A stretch of DNA of 64,000 bases from Bradyrhizobium diazoefficiens (GTDB taxonomy: Bacteria > Pseudomonadota > Alphaproteobacteria > Rhizobiales > Xanthobacteraceae), in contig NZ_JAFCJE010000010.1 in assembly GCF_018131185.1 (NCBI RefSeq), positions 143,162 through 207,161 on the forward strand. Reading direction: 5' to 3'. The notes under the pieces are model-generated. The model was not told the DNA's origin, did not search any database, and worked only from the letters and a program-made list of their open reading frames with translations. Of the stretch, positions 17,881 to 25,356 are shown piece by piece (position 1 is the first letter of the stretch; every line of letters starts with the position of its first letter). The position numbers were made by a program, and so were the translations under genes.

Positions 17881-18558
17881 ATGCATATCGAACCCGGACT
17901 GGTATCCGACGCCAAGCTCGTGTTGAGTTACGCAACCGGCATCGCCGCAGGTGGCGTTGCCTTGAAGCTCGCGGCCGAGACCGTGCGCGAGCAGGGCATC
18001 GTCTCGTTGGCCGTGCGGACGCTGGCCACGACGGCGCTCGTCTTCATCTTCTTCGAGATCCTGCCGCACTTCCCGGTCGGCGTCTCCGAAGTCCACTTCA
18101 TTCTCGGCTCGACCTTGTTCCTGCTGTTCGGTCCTGCGCCTGCCGCCTTTGGTCTCGCCTTCGGCCTGCTGTTCCAGGGCATCTTCTTCGAGCCACCCGA
18201 CTTGCCGCAATACGGCATGAACGTCACCACACTGCTGGTGCCGCTGTTCGCGATCCAGGCGATCGCCACGCGGATCATTCCGCGCAATACCGCCTATGTC
18301 GATCTCAAGTACCGGCAGGCGCTGGCGCTCTCGACGACCTACCAGGCCGGCGTGATCGCCTGGGTGGCGTTCTGGGCTCTCTATGGCTCCGGTTTTGCGA
18401 TGAGCAACCTCGCGAGCATTGCGACGTTCGCGGCGTCCTACGCGCTCGTCATCGTGATCGAGCCGCTCGCCGATCTCGCCGTGCTGGCGCTGGCGAAGTC
18501 GCTGCGTGGGGTCACCGCGCCCGGCCTCGTTACCCCGCGCCTGCACAACGCGGCCTGA
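17881..18558 (+). CDS. CbiM-like energy-coupling-factor cobalt permease (substrate-specific component)
   Basis: The 225-residue protein has about six hydrophobic segments. It begins MHIEPGLV, the conserved Met-His N-terminus that binds the metal in CbiM/NikM proteins. A second conserved histidine, His72 in EVHFILGSTLF, fits the other metal ligand. It should bind Co(II) (or Ni(II)) for inward transport. Usually CbiM works with CbiN and the energizing module CbiQ-CbiO; none of these genes is adjacent. Riboswitch 2 directly upstream favours cobalt over nickel. The ATG at 17881 has AGGAAGGA eight bases upstream. Confidence 0.85.
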   Translation: MHIEPGLVSDAKLVLSYATGIAAGGVALKLAAETVREQGIVSLAVRTLATTALVFIFFEILPHFPVGVSEVHFILGSTLFLLFGPAPAAFGLAFGLLFQGIFFEPPDLPQYGMNVTTLLVPLFAIQAIATRIIPRNTAYVDLKYRQALALSTTYQAGVIAWVAFWALYGSGFAMSNLASIATFAASYALVIVIEPLADLAVLALAKSLRGVTAPGLVTPRLHNAA

Positions 18559-18566
18559 GAGATCAG

Positions 18567-18590
18567 CGAGGGGCGGTAAGCCGCCCCTCG
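18567..18590. repeat. Perfect hairpin immediately upstream of cobF
   Basis: CGAGGGGCGG (18567-18576) and CCGCCCCTCG (18581-18590) form a 10-bp perfect stem with a TAAG loop. No T-tract follows and the cobF ATG begins only eight bases later. The purine-rich left arm is the only candidate ribosome-binding sequence for cobF, so the hairpin could hide it. Alternatively it is an attenuator or a processing site between cbiM and cobF. Confidence 0.6.
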
Positions 18591-18598
18591 CGCTCGCG

Positions 18599-19348
18599 AT
18601 GCTCACGCTCTCCCTGATAGGCATCGGCTGCGGCGATCCCGACCAGCTCACGCGCGCCGCGATCCGCGCCATCAACGCGGCCGACCTGGTCCTGATCCCG
18701 CGCAAGGGAACGGCGAAGTCCGATCTTGCCGATCTCCGTCGGACGATCTGCGCGGACGTGCTCACAAGCGACAAGACTGAAATCGCCGAGTTCGATCTTC
18801 CCGTGCGCGACGCCGGTGAAACGGATTACCGCAAGGGCGTGGACGATTGGCACGATGCCGTGGCCGCGACCTGGTCGCAGACGATCGCAAGACACCTTGC
18901 AGGCGAGGGCAAGGTTGCGCTGCTGATCTGGGGCGATCCCTCGCTCTACGATTCCTCGCTGCGCATTGCGCGTCGGCTCAATCCGCCGCCCGACATCGAG
19001 GTCGTGCCCGGCATCACCTCGATCCAGGCGCTCTGCGCGGCACATGCGTTGCCGCTCAATGATATCGGCGAGCCTTTTCTGGTCACGACGGGACGGCGCT
19101 TGCGCGAGGGCGGCTGGCCGCAGGGTGTCGACACCGTGGTGGTGATGCTCGACGGCGGCACGGCGTTCCAGTCGCTGGATGCGGCAGGTCTCCGCATCTA
19201 TTGGGGTGCCTATCTCGGCATGCCCGATCAGATCATCATGTCCGGCGCGCTGGCCGATGTCGGCGAGCGCATCGTCGCGGCGCGGCAGGACGCACGCGCG
19301 CGGCACGGCTGGATCATGGACAGCTACATCCTCAAGCGCGCGGGTTAA
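18599..19348 (+). CDS. cobF: Precorrin-6A synthase (deacetylating) CobF
   Basis: The 249-residue tetrapyrrole methylase starts MLTLSLIGIGCGDPDQLTRAA and contains LIWGDPSLYDSSLR near residue 103, typical of CobF. It methylates C1 of precorrin-5 with loss of the acetyl group, giving precorrin-6A; this reaction is specific to the aerobic pathway. The frame is open upstream but the ATG at 18599 fits the family. It is separated from the CbiM gene by 40 bases that hold a strong hairpin, and it should share riboswitch 2. Confidence 0.94.
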   Translation: MLTLSLIGIGCGDPDQLTRAAIRAINAADLVLIPRKGTAKSDLADLRRTICADVLTSDKTEIAEFDLPVRDAGETDYRKGVDDWHDAVAATWSQTIARHLAGEGKVALLIWGDPSLYDSSLRIARRLNPPPDIEVVPGITSIQALCAAHALPLNDIGEPFLVTTGRRLREGGWPQGVDTVVVMLDGGTAFQSLDAAGLRIYWGAYLGMPDQIIMSGALADVGERIVAARQDARARHGWIMDSYILKRAG

Positions 19349-19358
19349 GCGAGGCAGC

Positions 19359-20411
19359 ATGCTCCCCGAATGGGTCTATCGACATTGCCCCGAGATCTCC
19401 GCGGTCCATCGCGAGGCGGCGATCGCGCGGCAGGCGCAGCTCACAAAACCGACCGGTGCACTCGGCCGGCTCGAGCAGCTTGCGATCGAGCTTGCCGGCC
19501 TGCAGGCGACGGAGCTGCCCCGCGCCGCGCGCGTGCCGATCATCGTCTTCGCCGGCGATCACGGCATCGTCGCGCAGGGCGTCTCGGCCTATCCGCAAGA
19601 AGTGACCATCGCGATGATGGCGAATTTTGCTGCCGGCGGCGCCGCGATCTCGGTGCTGGCGCGGGAGCTTGGTTCGAGCCTGGAGGTGGTCGACGCCGGC
19701 ACGCTGGCGCCAGGCGAGATGGGCGGCATCATCGCCGACAAGCCGCGCGGCGGCACCCGCGATTTCAGCGTCGAGGCCGCGCTCCAGCCTGCGGAGCTGG
19801 CGTTTGCTTTCGAAGCCGGCCAGCGCGCGGTTGCGCGTGCGGCGACCAATCAGCCCGATCTGCTGATCTTCGGCGAGATGGGCATCGGCAACACCACGGC
19901 GTCGGCGGCGATTGCGGCGAGCCTGCTCGGCGTGAGTGCCGGGGAGATTGCAGGCAGCGGCACCGGTGTCGATGCGGCCGGCCGCGCACACAAGGCACGC
20001 GTGATCGATGCCGCGATTGCGCTGCATGGCGTTGCGGGGGGAGCGACCGACAAAATCCTGTGCGCCGTCGGCGGCCTCGAGATCGCGGCGATCTCAGGGG
20101 CGATCATCGCGGCCGCTCAGGCCCGCATCCCGGTCTTGATCGACGGTTTCATCGTGTCGGTGGCAGCGCTCGCAGCAGTGCGGCTGAATCCGTCGTGCCA
20201 GCCGTTCCTGCTTGCCTCGCATCAATCGGCCGAGCAGGGGCATCGTCTGGTGTTGCGGGCACTGAACGTGCAGCCGCTGATCAGCCTCGATCTCAGGCTC
20301 GGCGAGGGATCGGGGGCTGCCATCGCGCTGCCGCTGGTGCGCCTCGCCTGCGCGCTCCACAACGGCATGGCAACATTCGCACAGGCCAACGTGCCTGACA
20401 GACCTAGCTGA
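19359..20411 (+). CDS. cobT: Nicotinate-nucleotide:dimethylbenzimidazole phosphoribosyltransferase
   Basis: The 350-residue enzyme makes alpha-ribazole 5'-phosphate, the lower-ligand nucleotide of cobalamin. Signatures in order: KPTGALGRLEQLAIELA near residue 30, FAGDHGIVAQGVSAYPQEVT near 64, GEMGIGNTTASAAIA near 171 and LDLRLGEGSGAA near 310, the last containing the catalytic glutamate region. It begins 10 bases after cobF, with GAGG upstream of the ATG at 19359. Its 3' end overlaps the convergent phosphatase gene by eight bases. It is the lower-ligand enzyme, not the chelatase CobT of aerobic nomenclature. Confidence 0.95.
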   Translation: MLPEWVYRHCPEISAVHREAAIARQAQLTKPTGALGRLEQLAIELAGLQATELPRAARVPIIVFAGDHGIVAQGVSAYPQEVTIAMMANFAAGGAAISVLARELGSSLEVVDAGTLAPGEMGGIIADKPRGGTRDFSVEAALQPAELAFAFEAGQRAVARAATNQPDLLIFGEMGIGNTTASAAIAASLLGVSAGEIAGSGTGVDAAGRAHKARVIDAAIALHGVAGGATDKILCAVGGLEIAAISGAIIAAAQARIPVLIDGFIVSVAALAAVRLNPSCQPFLLASHQSAEQGHRLVLRALNVQPLISLDLRLGEGSGAAIALPLVRLACALHNGMATFAQANVPDRPS

Positions 20412-20976
20412 TCCGCTGATTGACGGCGACGACGCGCCAGCCGGCCGCCAGGCGATCGATCCGGGTCAGCGACAGCGGATCGATCACGAAGCGCAGGGCG
20501 GCTTGTGGCGTGAGGTCCAGCGCGATGCAGAGCGCGGCGCGGATGGTGCCGGAATGTACGACGAGCGTGGCCGATCCGGTCCCGATCCGCGACAGACCCA
20601 GCCGGACGCGCGCGACCTGATCCGCAAAGCTCTCGCCGCCCGGCGGACGTCCGCCAGCCGGATCACTCCAGAACTGCGCGTAAGTCTCGCCGCCGGTCGC
20701 GGAAAGCTCGTCGTGCCGATGGCCGGTCCAGTCGCCGAAATCCTGCTCGCGGAATTCATCGATCAACTCCGGTTCGAGCCCCAGTGCGCGCGCAGTCTCG
20801 ACCGTGCGCCGCGAGGGGCTGGCATAGCTGACGGCATTTCCAGGCAGACGCTGCTGTAGCGCCTCCAGTTGCGCGCGGCCGCCGAGATCGGCCGGCGCGT
20901 CGGCGGCGTGGATCGTCCCCTTCACGCCCTCGACGGGTGCGTGCCGTATCAGCCAGAGGAAGGTCTCGCCTTCCAT
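20404..20976 (-). CDS. Histidine-phosphatase-family protein, probable alpha-ribazole phosphatase
   Basis: The 190-residue protein carries the phosphohistidine motif as IRHAPVEG near residue 10 and a second catalytic histidine in VVHSGTIRAAL near 145, the layout of phosphoglycerate-mutase-like phosphatases. Lying between cobT and a B12-riboswitch receptor, it probably removes the phosphate from alpha-ribazole phosphate or adenosylcobalamin 5'-phosphate (Salmonella CobC role). I choose the ATG at 20976 because GGAG lies six bases upstream; ATG 20982 is also possible. The generic family makes the precise substrate uncertain. Confidence 0.8.
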   Translation of the reverse strand: MEGETFLWLIRHAPVEGVKGTIHAADAPADLGGRAQLEALQQRLPGNAVSYASPSRRTVETARALGLEPELIDEFREQDFGDWTGHRHDELSATGGETYAQFWSDPAGGRPPGGESFADQVARVRLGLSRIGTGSATLVVHSGTIRAALCIALDLTPQAALRFVIDPLSLTRIDRLAAGWRVVAVNQRIS

Positions 20977-21028
20977 GCTCATCTCCAAGGAAGTTGGTCG
21001 TTGTGACCGTAACGCCGCAACTGGCACA

Positions 21029-21058
21029 TTGACTCTGTCTTGATGGTAATCCTAGATG
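21029..21058 (+). promoter_or_regulatory. Candidate promoter of the third riboswitch transcript
   Basis: TTGACT (21029-21034) and TAGATG (21053-21058) are separated by 18 bases, directly before riboswitch 3 and downstream of the divergent phosphatase start. It is a moderate match to a housekeeping promoter. Confidence 0.35.
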
Positions 21059-21238
21059 CTCGCGACGGTTTCCCCGAGAGGGGATGAAAAGGGAATGCGG
21101 TGCGGGGACGTTGTCCCCAATGCCGTGGCTGCCCCCGCAACTGTGAGCGGCGAATCTTGCCTCACGAGCCACTGGGTATCTCGGTCCCGGGAAGGCGATG
21201 CAAGGTACTGACCCGCGAGCCAGGAGACCTGCCGTCAG
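21055..21238 (+). promoter_or_regulatory. Cobalamin riboswitch 3 (upstream of a TonB receptor)
   Basis: Blocks in order: AAAAGGGAATGCGGTGCGGG near 21087-21106, GCTGCCCCCGCAACTGTGAG near 21128-21147, GAGCCACTGGG near 21165, CCCGGGAAGGCG near 21186, and the B12 box GCGAGCCAGGAGACCTGCC at 21215-21233. About 125 bases separate it from the receptor start. It is the closest of the three to the consensus, and riboswitches of this class commonly control outer-membrane corrinoid receptors. Confidence 0.95.
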
Positions 21239-21365
21239 CCGTGGTCACACGCGAAGATGTCGGTCGGGGAGTACAGGCATTCGGCTTCATCGGACGGCTG
21301 CAAGGCCAAAGGTGAGACCTCGTTCGCTGTGACGTGCCACTGACGTCATACCGAGGTCCGAAACC

Positions 21366-23723
21366 GTGTTGTCCATCCGCATCGTACGACCGCGAAAACT
21401 CCTGCTCGCCTCCGCCGCGCTCACATCCTTTGCCGCTCTCGATCTGCCCGCTGCGCTGGCGCAGCAGCCGCGCGAACCCCTGCCGCCTGTCGAGGTATCG
21501 CCGGCCGAGGCCCGCAAGCAGCCGAGACCAGCCGGCCGGGACGCGCAAAGCCCGCGCCGCGCGGCCGCGCGCAGGCCGGCGAGCGCAGTAACGGCGCCCA
21601 AGCCCGCCTTGCCGGCCGCGACCGCACCGACGCCGCTCAACTCCAATGCCGTGGCCGAAAGCGCCTCGCGGCTCGGCCTGACGGTGCGGCAGACGCCCGC
21701 AACCGTCGAGGTGATCTCGGCCGAGACGATGCGCGAGCAGGGCTATCGCACCGTGTCCGAGGTGGCGCAGGGCGCTGTCGGCGTCACCTCCGGCGACAAT
21801 CCAGCCGAGCCTGCAGGCTTTTCCATGCGCGGCTTCACCAACAGCCAGATCAACACGCTCTACAACGGCATCAAGATCGGTCCGCAGAACATGACCTCGC
21901 GGATCACCGACACCGCCAATCTGGAGGCGGTGGAATTCCTCAAAGGCCCGGCCTCGCTGATGTCGGGCGAGGGCGCCGCCGGCGGCGCCATCAACTTCGT
22001 CACCAAGCAGCCGCACACCGGAGCTATCCGGAACGAAGCTGATTTTTCCTGGGACTCGCTGAACTCGTTCCGCACCCATTACGGCTCGGGCGGCAGCACC
22101 AATGTACAGGGGCTGGACTACCGCTTCGACATCAGCCGTTCCGCGCTCAACGGCTTTGCCGACGACACCAACGTCAAGACGTTCGGCACGTCCGGCCAGC
22201 TCAACTACCGCATCTCGGACAGTCTCAAGATCTGGGGCGCGATCGAGTACCGCGAGGACCGCTCGAAAGCCTATTGGGGCGCACCGCTGGTGCCGGTCGC
22301 CTTCAGCGGCTCGCACGCGACGAGCGGCATCGTCTCCGGCAATTACGTCTCGAACTACAATGGAACCAATCTCGGTGCCGTCACCATCGACGACCGCACC
22401 TTCAACACCAATTACAACGTGCTCGACAACAAGAACGTGGCGCAGGAAGTATGGCTGCGCGGCGGTTTCGAGCTGAAGCTGGCGCCTGACCTGACGTTGA
22501 AAAGCCAGGCCTACGGCTATGGCGCCGAGCGCAAATGGTTCAACAACGAGATCGAGGCGTTCAACTCCACCACGAACCTGGTCGATCGCGAGCGCTTCTA
22601 CGTCGCGCACAGCCAGCGCCTGGTCGGCAACGTCACCGACCTGATCTGGGATGCCGATATCGCTGGTTTCGACAACCGGCTGGTCACGACGCTCTCGTCG
22701 AGCTATCTCGATTTCGTCAGGCCCGGCGCGGCGAACTTTCCCGGCGATTCCGTTTCGCTGGTCGACCCGAACCGTGGCTTTTACGGCCTGCTCACGACCC
22801 AGCAACAGACCGCGCGCATCGACAACGAGGCGCTGTCGTTCGAAGACCGGCTGAAGCTGACGCGCAGCTTTGCGCTGGTCGGTGGCCTGCGCGTCGAACA
22901 TATCGGGCTCGACCGCAACTCGACCGACGTCAACGGCCTGGTGAAGGCAGGTTTTCCGTACACCAAAGACTGGGCGCCGGTCACCGGCCGCATCGGCTAC
23001 ACCTGGGAGGCCGTTCCCGGCCTGACCTTCTACAGCCAATACGCCACCGGCGCCGACGTCGCAGCCAACAACATCTTCCTGCTCGCACCCACCCAGCCGC
23101 TCGACCTGACCACCGCGCGCACCTACGAGACCGGCGTCAAGCACCTGTTCTGGGACAACAGGGCCGAATGGTCGTTCTCGGCATACGACATCCAGCGCAA
23201 GAACGTCTATGCAGCGGCCGGCGGGATGCAACTCAACATCGCGGGACGACAGGAATCCAAGGGCGTCGAGCTCGCCGCGTCCGTTCGGCCGATCGAACCG
23301 TTGAGGCTATGGGGCAACATCGCCTATGTCGACGCGCGCTATGCCGATTACAATTTCACCGGCGGCTCGTTCTCCGGCAACACGCCGCCGAACGTGCCGC
23401 GCATCGTCGCGAACGCCGGCGCGTCCTATCGGTTCTTCACGCCCTGGCCGGTGGAGCTCGGCATCACCGGCCGCCATGTCGGCGACCGCTACAACACCGA
23501 CGCCAACACGGTGACAATGAAGGCGTATACCGTCGCCGACGTCTACGCTTTCGTCGACATCCCCAGGACGGTGTTCAACGCGGTGGAGAAGGCCAGGCTG
23601 ACTTTCCGCGTTCGCAACATCACGGACAAGCGCTACGCGATCTGGGGCGATCCGTTCTATCCCGACCAGATCCTCCTGGGGGCGCCGCGCACCTACGAGC
23701 TCTCGGCTGCGTTCAAATGGTAG
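21366..23723 (+). CDS. TonB-dependent outer-membrane receptor under B12-riboswitch control
   Basis: The 785-residue protein has a signal peptide ending near ALAQ (residue 32), a TonB-box-like LPPVEVSP, and a proline/alanine/arginine-rich linker. A plug domain (RQTPATVEVISAETMREQG onward) and a beta-barrel ending GAPRTYELSAAFKW follow. The whole protein resembles siderophore-type receptors more than classical BtuB. The riboswitch upstream and the cob genes beside it argue for uptake of cobalamin, another corrinoid, or a cobalt complex. The GTG start at 21366 has CGAGG upstream; no better start was seen. The PepSY gene follows after 12 bases. Confidence 0.88.
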   Translation: MLSIRIVRPRKLLLASAALTSFAALDLPAALAQQPREPLPPVEVSPAEARKQPRPAGRDAQSPRRAAARRPASAVTAPKPALPAATAPTPLNSNAVAESASRLGLTVRQTPATVEVISAETMREQGYRTVSEVAQGAVGVTSGDNPAEPAGFSMRGFTNSQINTLYNGIKIGPQNMTSRITDTANLEAVEFLKGPASLMSGEGAAGGAINFVTKQPHTGAIRNEADFSWDSLNSFRTHYGSGGSTNVQGLDYRFDISRSALNGFADDTNVKTFGTSGQLNYRISDSLKIWGAIEYREDRSKAYWGAPLVPVAFSGSHATSGIVSGNYVSNYNGTNLGAVTIDDRTFNTNYNVLDNKNVAQEVWLRGGFELKLAPDLTLKSQAYGYGAERKWFNNEIEAFNSTTNLVDRERFYVAHSQRLVGNVTDLIWDADIAGFDNRLVTTLSSSYLDFVRPGAANFPGDSVSLVDPNRGFYGLLTTQQQTARIDNEALSFEDRLKLTRSFALVGGLRVEHIGLDRNSTDVNGLVKAGFPYTKDWAPVTGRIGYTWEAVPGLTFYSQYATGADVAANNIFLLAPTQPLDLTTARTYETGVKHLFWDNRAEWSFSAYDIQRKNVYAAAGGMQLNIAGRQESKGVELAASVRPIEPLRLWGNIAYVDARYADYNFTGGSFSGNTPPNVPRIVANAGASYRFFTPWPVELGITGRHVGDRYNTDANTVTMKAYTVADVYAFVDIPRTVFNAVEKARLTFRVRNITDKRYAIWGDPFYPDQILLGAPRTYELSAAFKW

Positions 23724-23735
23724 GGCGCTGACCGC

Positions 23736-25169
23736 ATGATGAGCGCGGCCGTCCTGCTGCACCGCTGGCTCGGGATCGCGTTCTGCCTGCTGTTCGCGAT
23801 GTGGTTCGCGACCGGCATCGTCATGCACTTCGTTCCGTTTCCGTCGCTCACGGAAGCGGAACGCTTTGACGGGCTCGCGCCGGTCGATCGCCGTGAAACC
23901 AGGATCTCGGTTGCGGACGCCGTGGTCGCGAGTGGAATGATGGGCGCGACACGGGTCAGATTGATCCGGCGCAGCGATGGACTCGCTTACGTTGTCGCGG
24001 GAGCATCGGGGCTGCGCGCGTTGCACGCGTCCGACGGAGGCGACGCCTTGGTGAGGTCGGCCGACGTCGCTCTCGCGATCGCGCGCGATCATGCCAGCCG
24101 TCGCGGGCTCGACGCCGCGCAAGCAACAGTGCAGGCGCAGGCAGACCACGATCAGTGGACCGTGCCGAACGGCTTCGATCGACATCGCCCCCTGTTTCGC
24201 ATCGTGCTCGCAGATTCCGCCGGCACGGAAATATACGTCTCCTCGCGCACCGGCGAAGTAGTCCTCGACACGATACGGAGCGAGCGGGGGTGGAACCTCG
24301 TGGGCAGCGTGTTGCACTGGATCTATCCGACCGTGCTGAGGCGAAATTGGGCGCTATGGGACGGCGTCGTCTGGACATTGTCGCTGCTGGCCCTGATCGC
24401 GGCCACGCTTGGCGCGGCGCTCGGGATCATCCGGCTGCGGATGAGGGACGGTCAACTCGCAACGCCTTACCGCGGCTGGCACGCGTTGCATCACCTTCTC
24501 GGCCTGGCGGCGATGGTCTTCGTGCTCACCTGGATCTTCAGCGGCTGGCTCTCGATGGATCACGGGCGGTTGTTCTCGCCCGGGCAGTTGACGCCTCCAG
24601 AGGCCGGCGTGATCAACGGCGCGCCGGATTGGCGGGAGGCCGCATCGCTCGATCGCCAACCAATATCCTCCTCGGCCCGCGAGGTCGAATGGTTCGGCTT
24701 CAATGGTACTGTCTATCGGCGCGACCGCGTCGCGCTCGATGATCAGAGATTGATCGGGGCAGGGGATCTGCCGCACCAGCAGCGGACGGCTTTTCTCAGC
24801 GCGCGCGAGGTATCGGCACTGACGGCGCGCCTATCCCCGGACTGCAAGGCGCTGTTCGTCGTCGCCGATGACGATGTCTACCTCATGCGATCGGCTCTCC
24901 CGGCTGCGCCGGTCTTTCGCTCGCGCTGCGGCGAGCTCTGGTTCGACATCGATGGCGCGGACGGCCGCGTGCTGCAACGGCTGGATGCCTCGCGCCGCGC
25001 CTATCGTTGGCTGTATGGCGCACTCCACACACTCGATTTTCCGATTCTCATGGCACATCCGCGTTTGCGCGATGTCATGATCGTCGGCCTCTGTGCGCTA
25101 GGCTTCGTGTTCTCCATGACCGGCGTCGTCATCGGCTGGCGGCGCTTGCGGCTCTCCCTGACAGGCTGA
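23736..25169 (+). CDS. PepSY-domain multi-pass membrane protein
   Basis: The 477-residue protein has an N-terminal membrane anchor (HRWLGIAFCLLFAMWFATG). Two central segments follow near residues 205-230 (WTLSLLALIAATLGAALGI) and 248-272, and a C-terminal segment near 447-470. Periplasmic PepSY-like regions lie between. Such proteins occur beside TonB receptors and are suspected to be inner-membrane reductases or accessory factors. It follows the receptor by 12 bases and so falls under riboswitch 3. A role in reducing or releasing the imported corrinoid is only an inference. Two adjacent ATGs (23736, 23739) are possible starts. Confidence 0.8.
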   Translation: MMSAAVLLHRWLGIAFCLLFAMWFATGIVMHFVPFPSLTEAERFDGLAPVDRRETRISVADAVVASGMMGATRVRLIRRSDGLAYVVAGASGLRALHASDGGDALVRSADVALAIARDHASRRGLDAAQATVQAQADHDQWTVPNGFDRHRPLFRIVLADSAGTEIYVSSRTGEVVLDTIRSERGWNLVGSVLHWIYPTVLRRNWALWDGVVWTLSLLALIAATLGAALGIIRLRMRDGQLATPYRGWHALHHLLGLAAMVFVLTWIFSGWLSMDHGRLFSPGQLTPPEAGVINGAPDWREAASLDRQPISSSAREVEWFGFNGTVYRRDRVALDDQRLIGAGDLPHQQRTAFLSAREVSALTARLSPDCKALFVVADDDVYLMRSALPAAPVFRSRCGELWFDIDGADGRVLQRLDASRRAYRWLYGALHTLDFPILMAHPRLRDVMIVGLCALGFVFSMTGVVIGWRRLRLSLTG

Positions 25170-25267
25170 CCTCAGGCGAACCAGCGACGATCGCAACGCG
25201 CGGCGGCTCTTCGAGGCTTGGGAGGGTCCAAATAGCGGTGAGATCCTGCTGGCGAAGGGCCGGTTAG

Positions 25268-25283
25268 TGGCATACCATTTGCA
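25268..25283 (+). promoter_or_regulatory. Sigma-54 (RpoN) promoter
   Basis: TGGCAT-ACCAT-TTGCA matches the sigma-54 consensus TGGCAC-N5-TTGCW. The invariant GG and GC are exactly ten bases apart. It lies 73 bases upstream of the ABC substrate-binding protein start and in the right orientation. No activator site was identified. Confidence 0.65.
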
Positions 25284-25356
25284 AGCGAATGGGCTCTGGT
25301 TTCACCTGCCCTTGGCCAACGATGGCCGGCATCACTGGCATTACTGGGAGGACTTC

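Noticed and set aside
21162..23231. A 689-codon open frame on the minus strand
   Set aside because: It is a shadow of the riboswitch-controlled receptor and would cover the third riboswitch; its composition is arbitrary.
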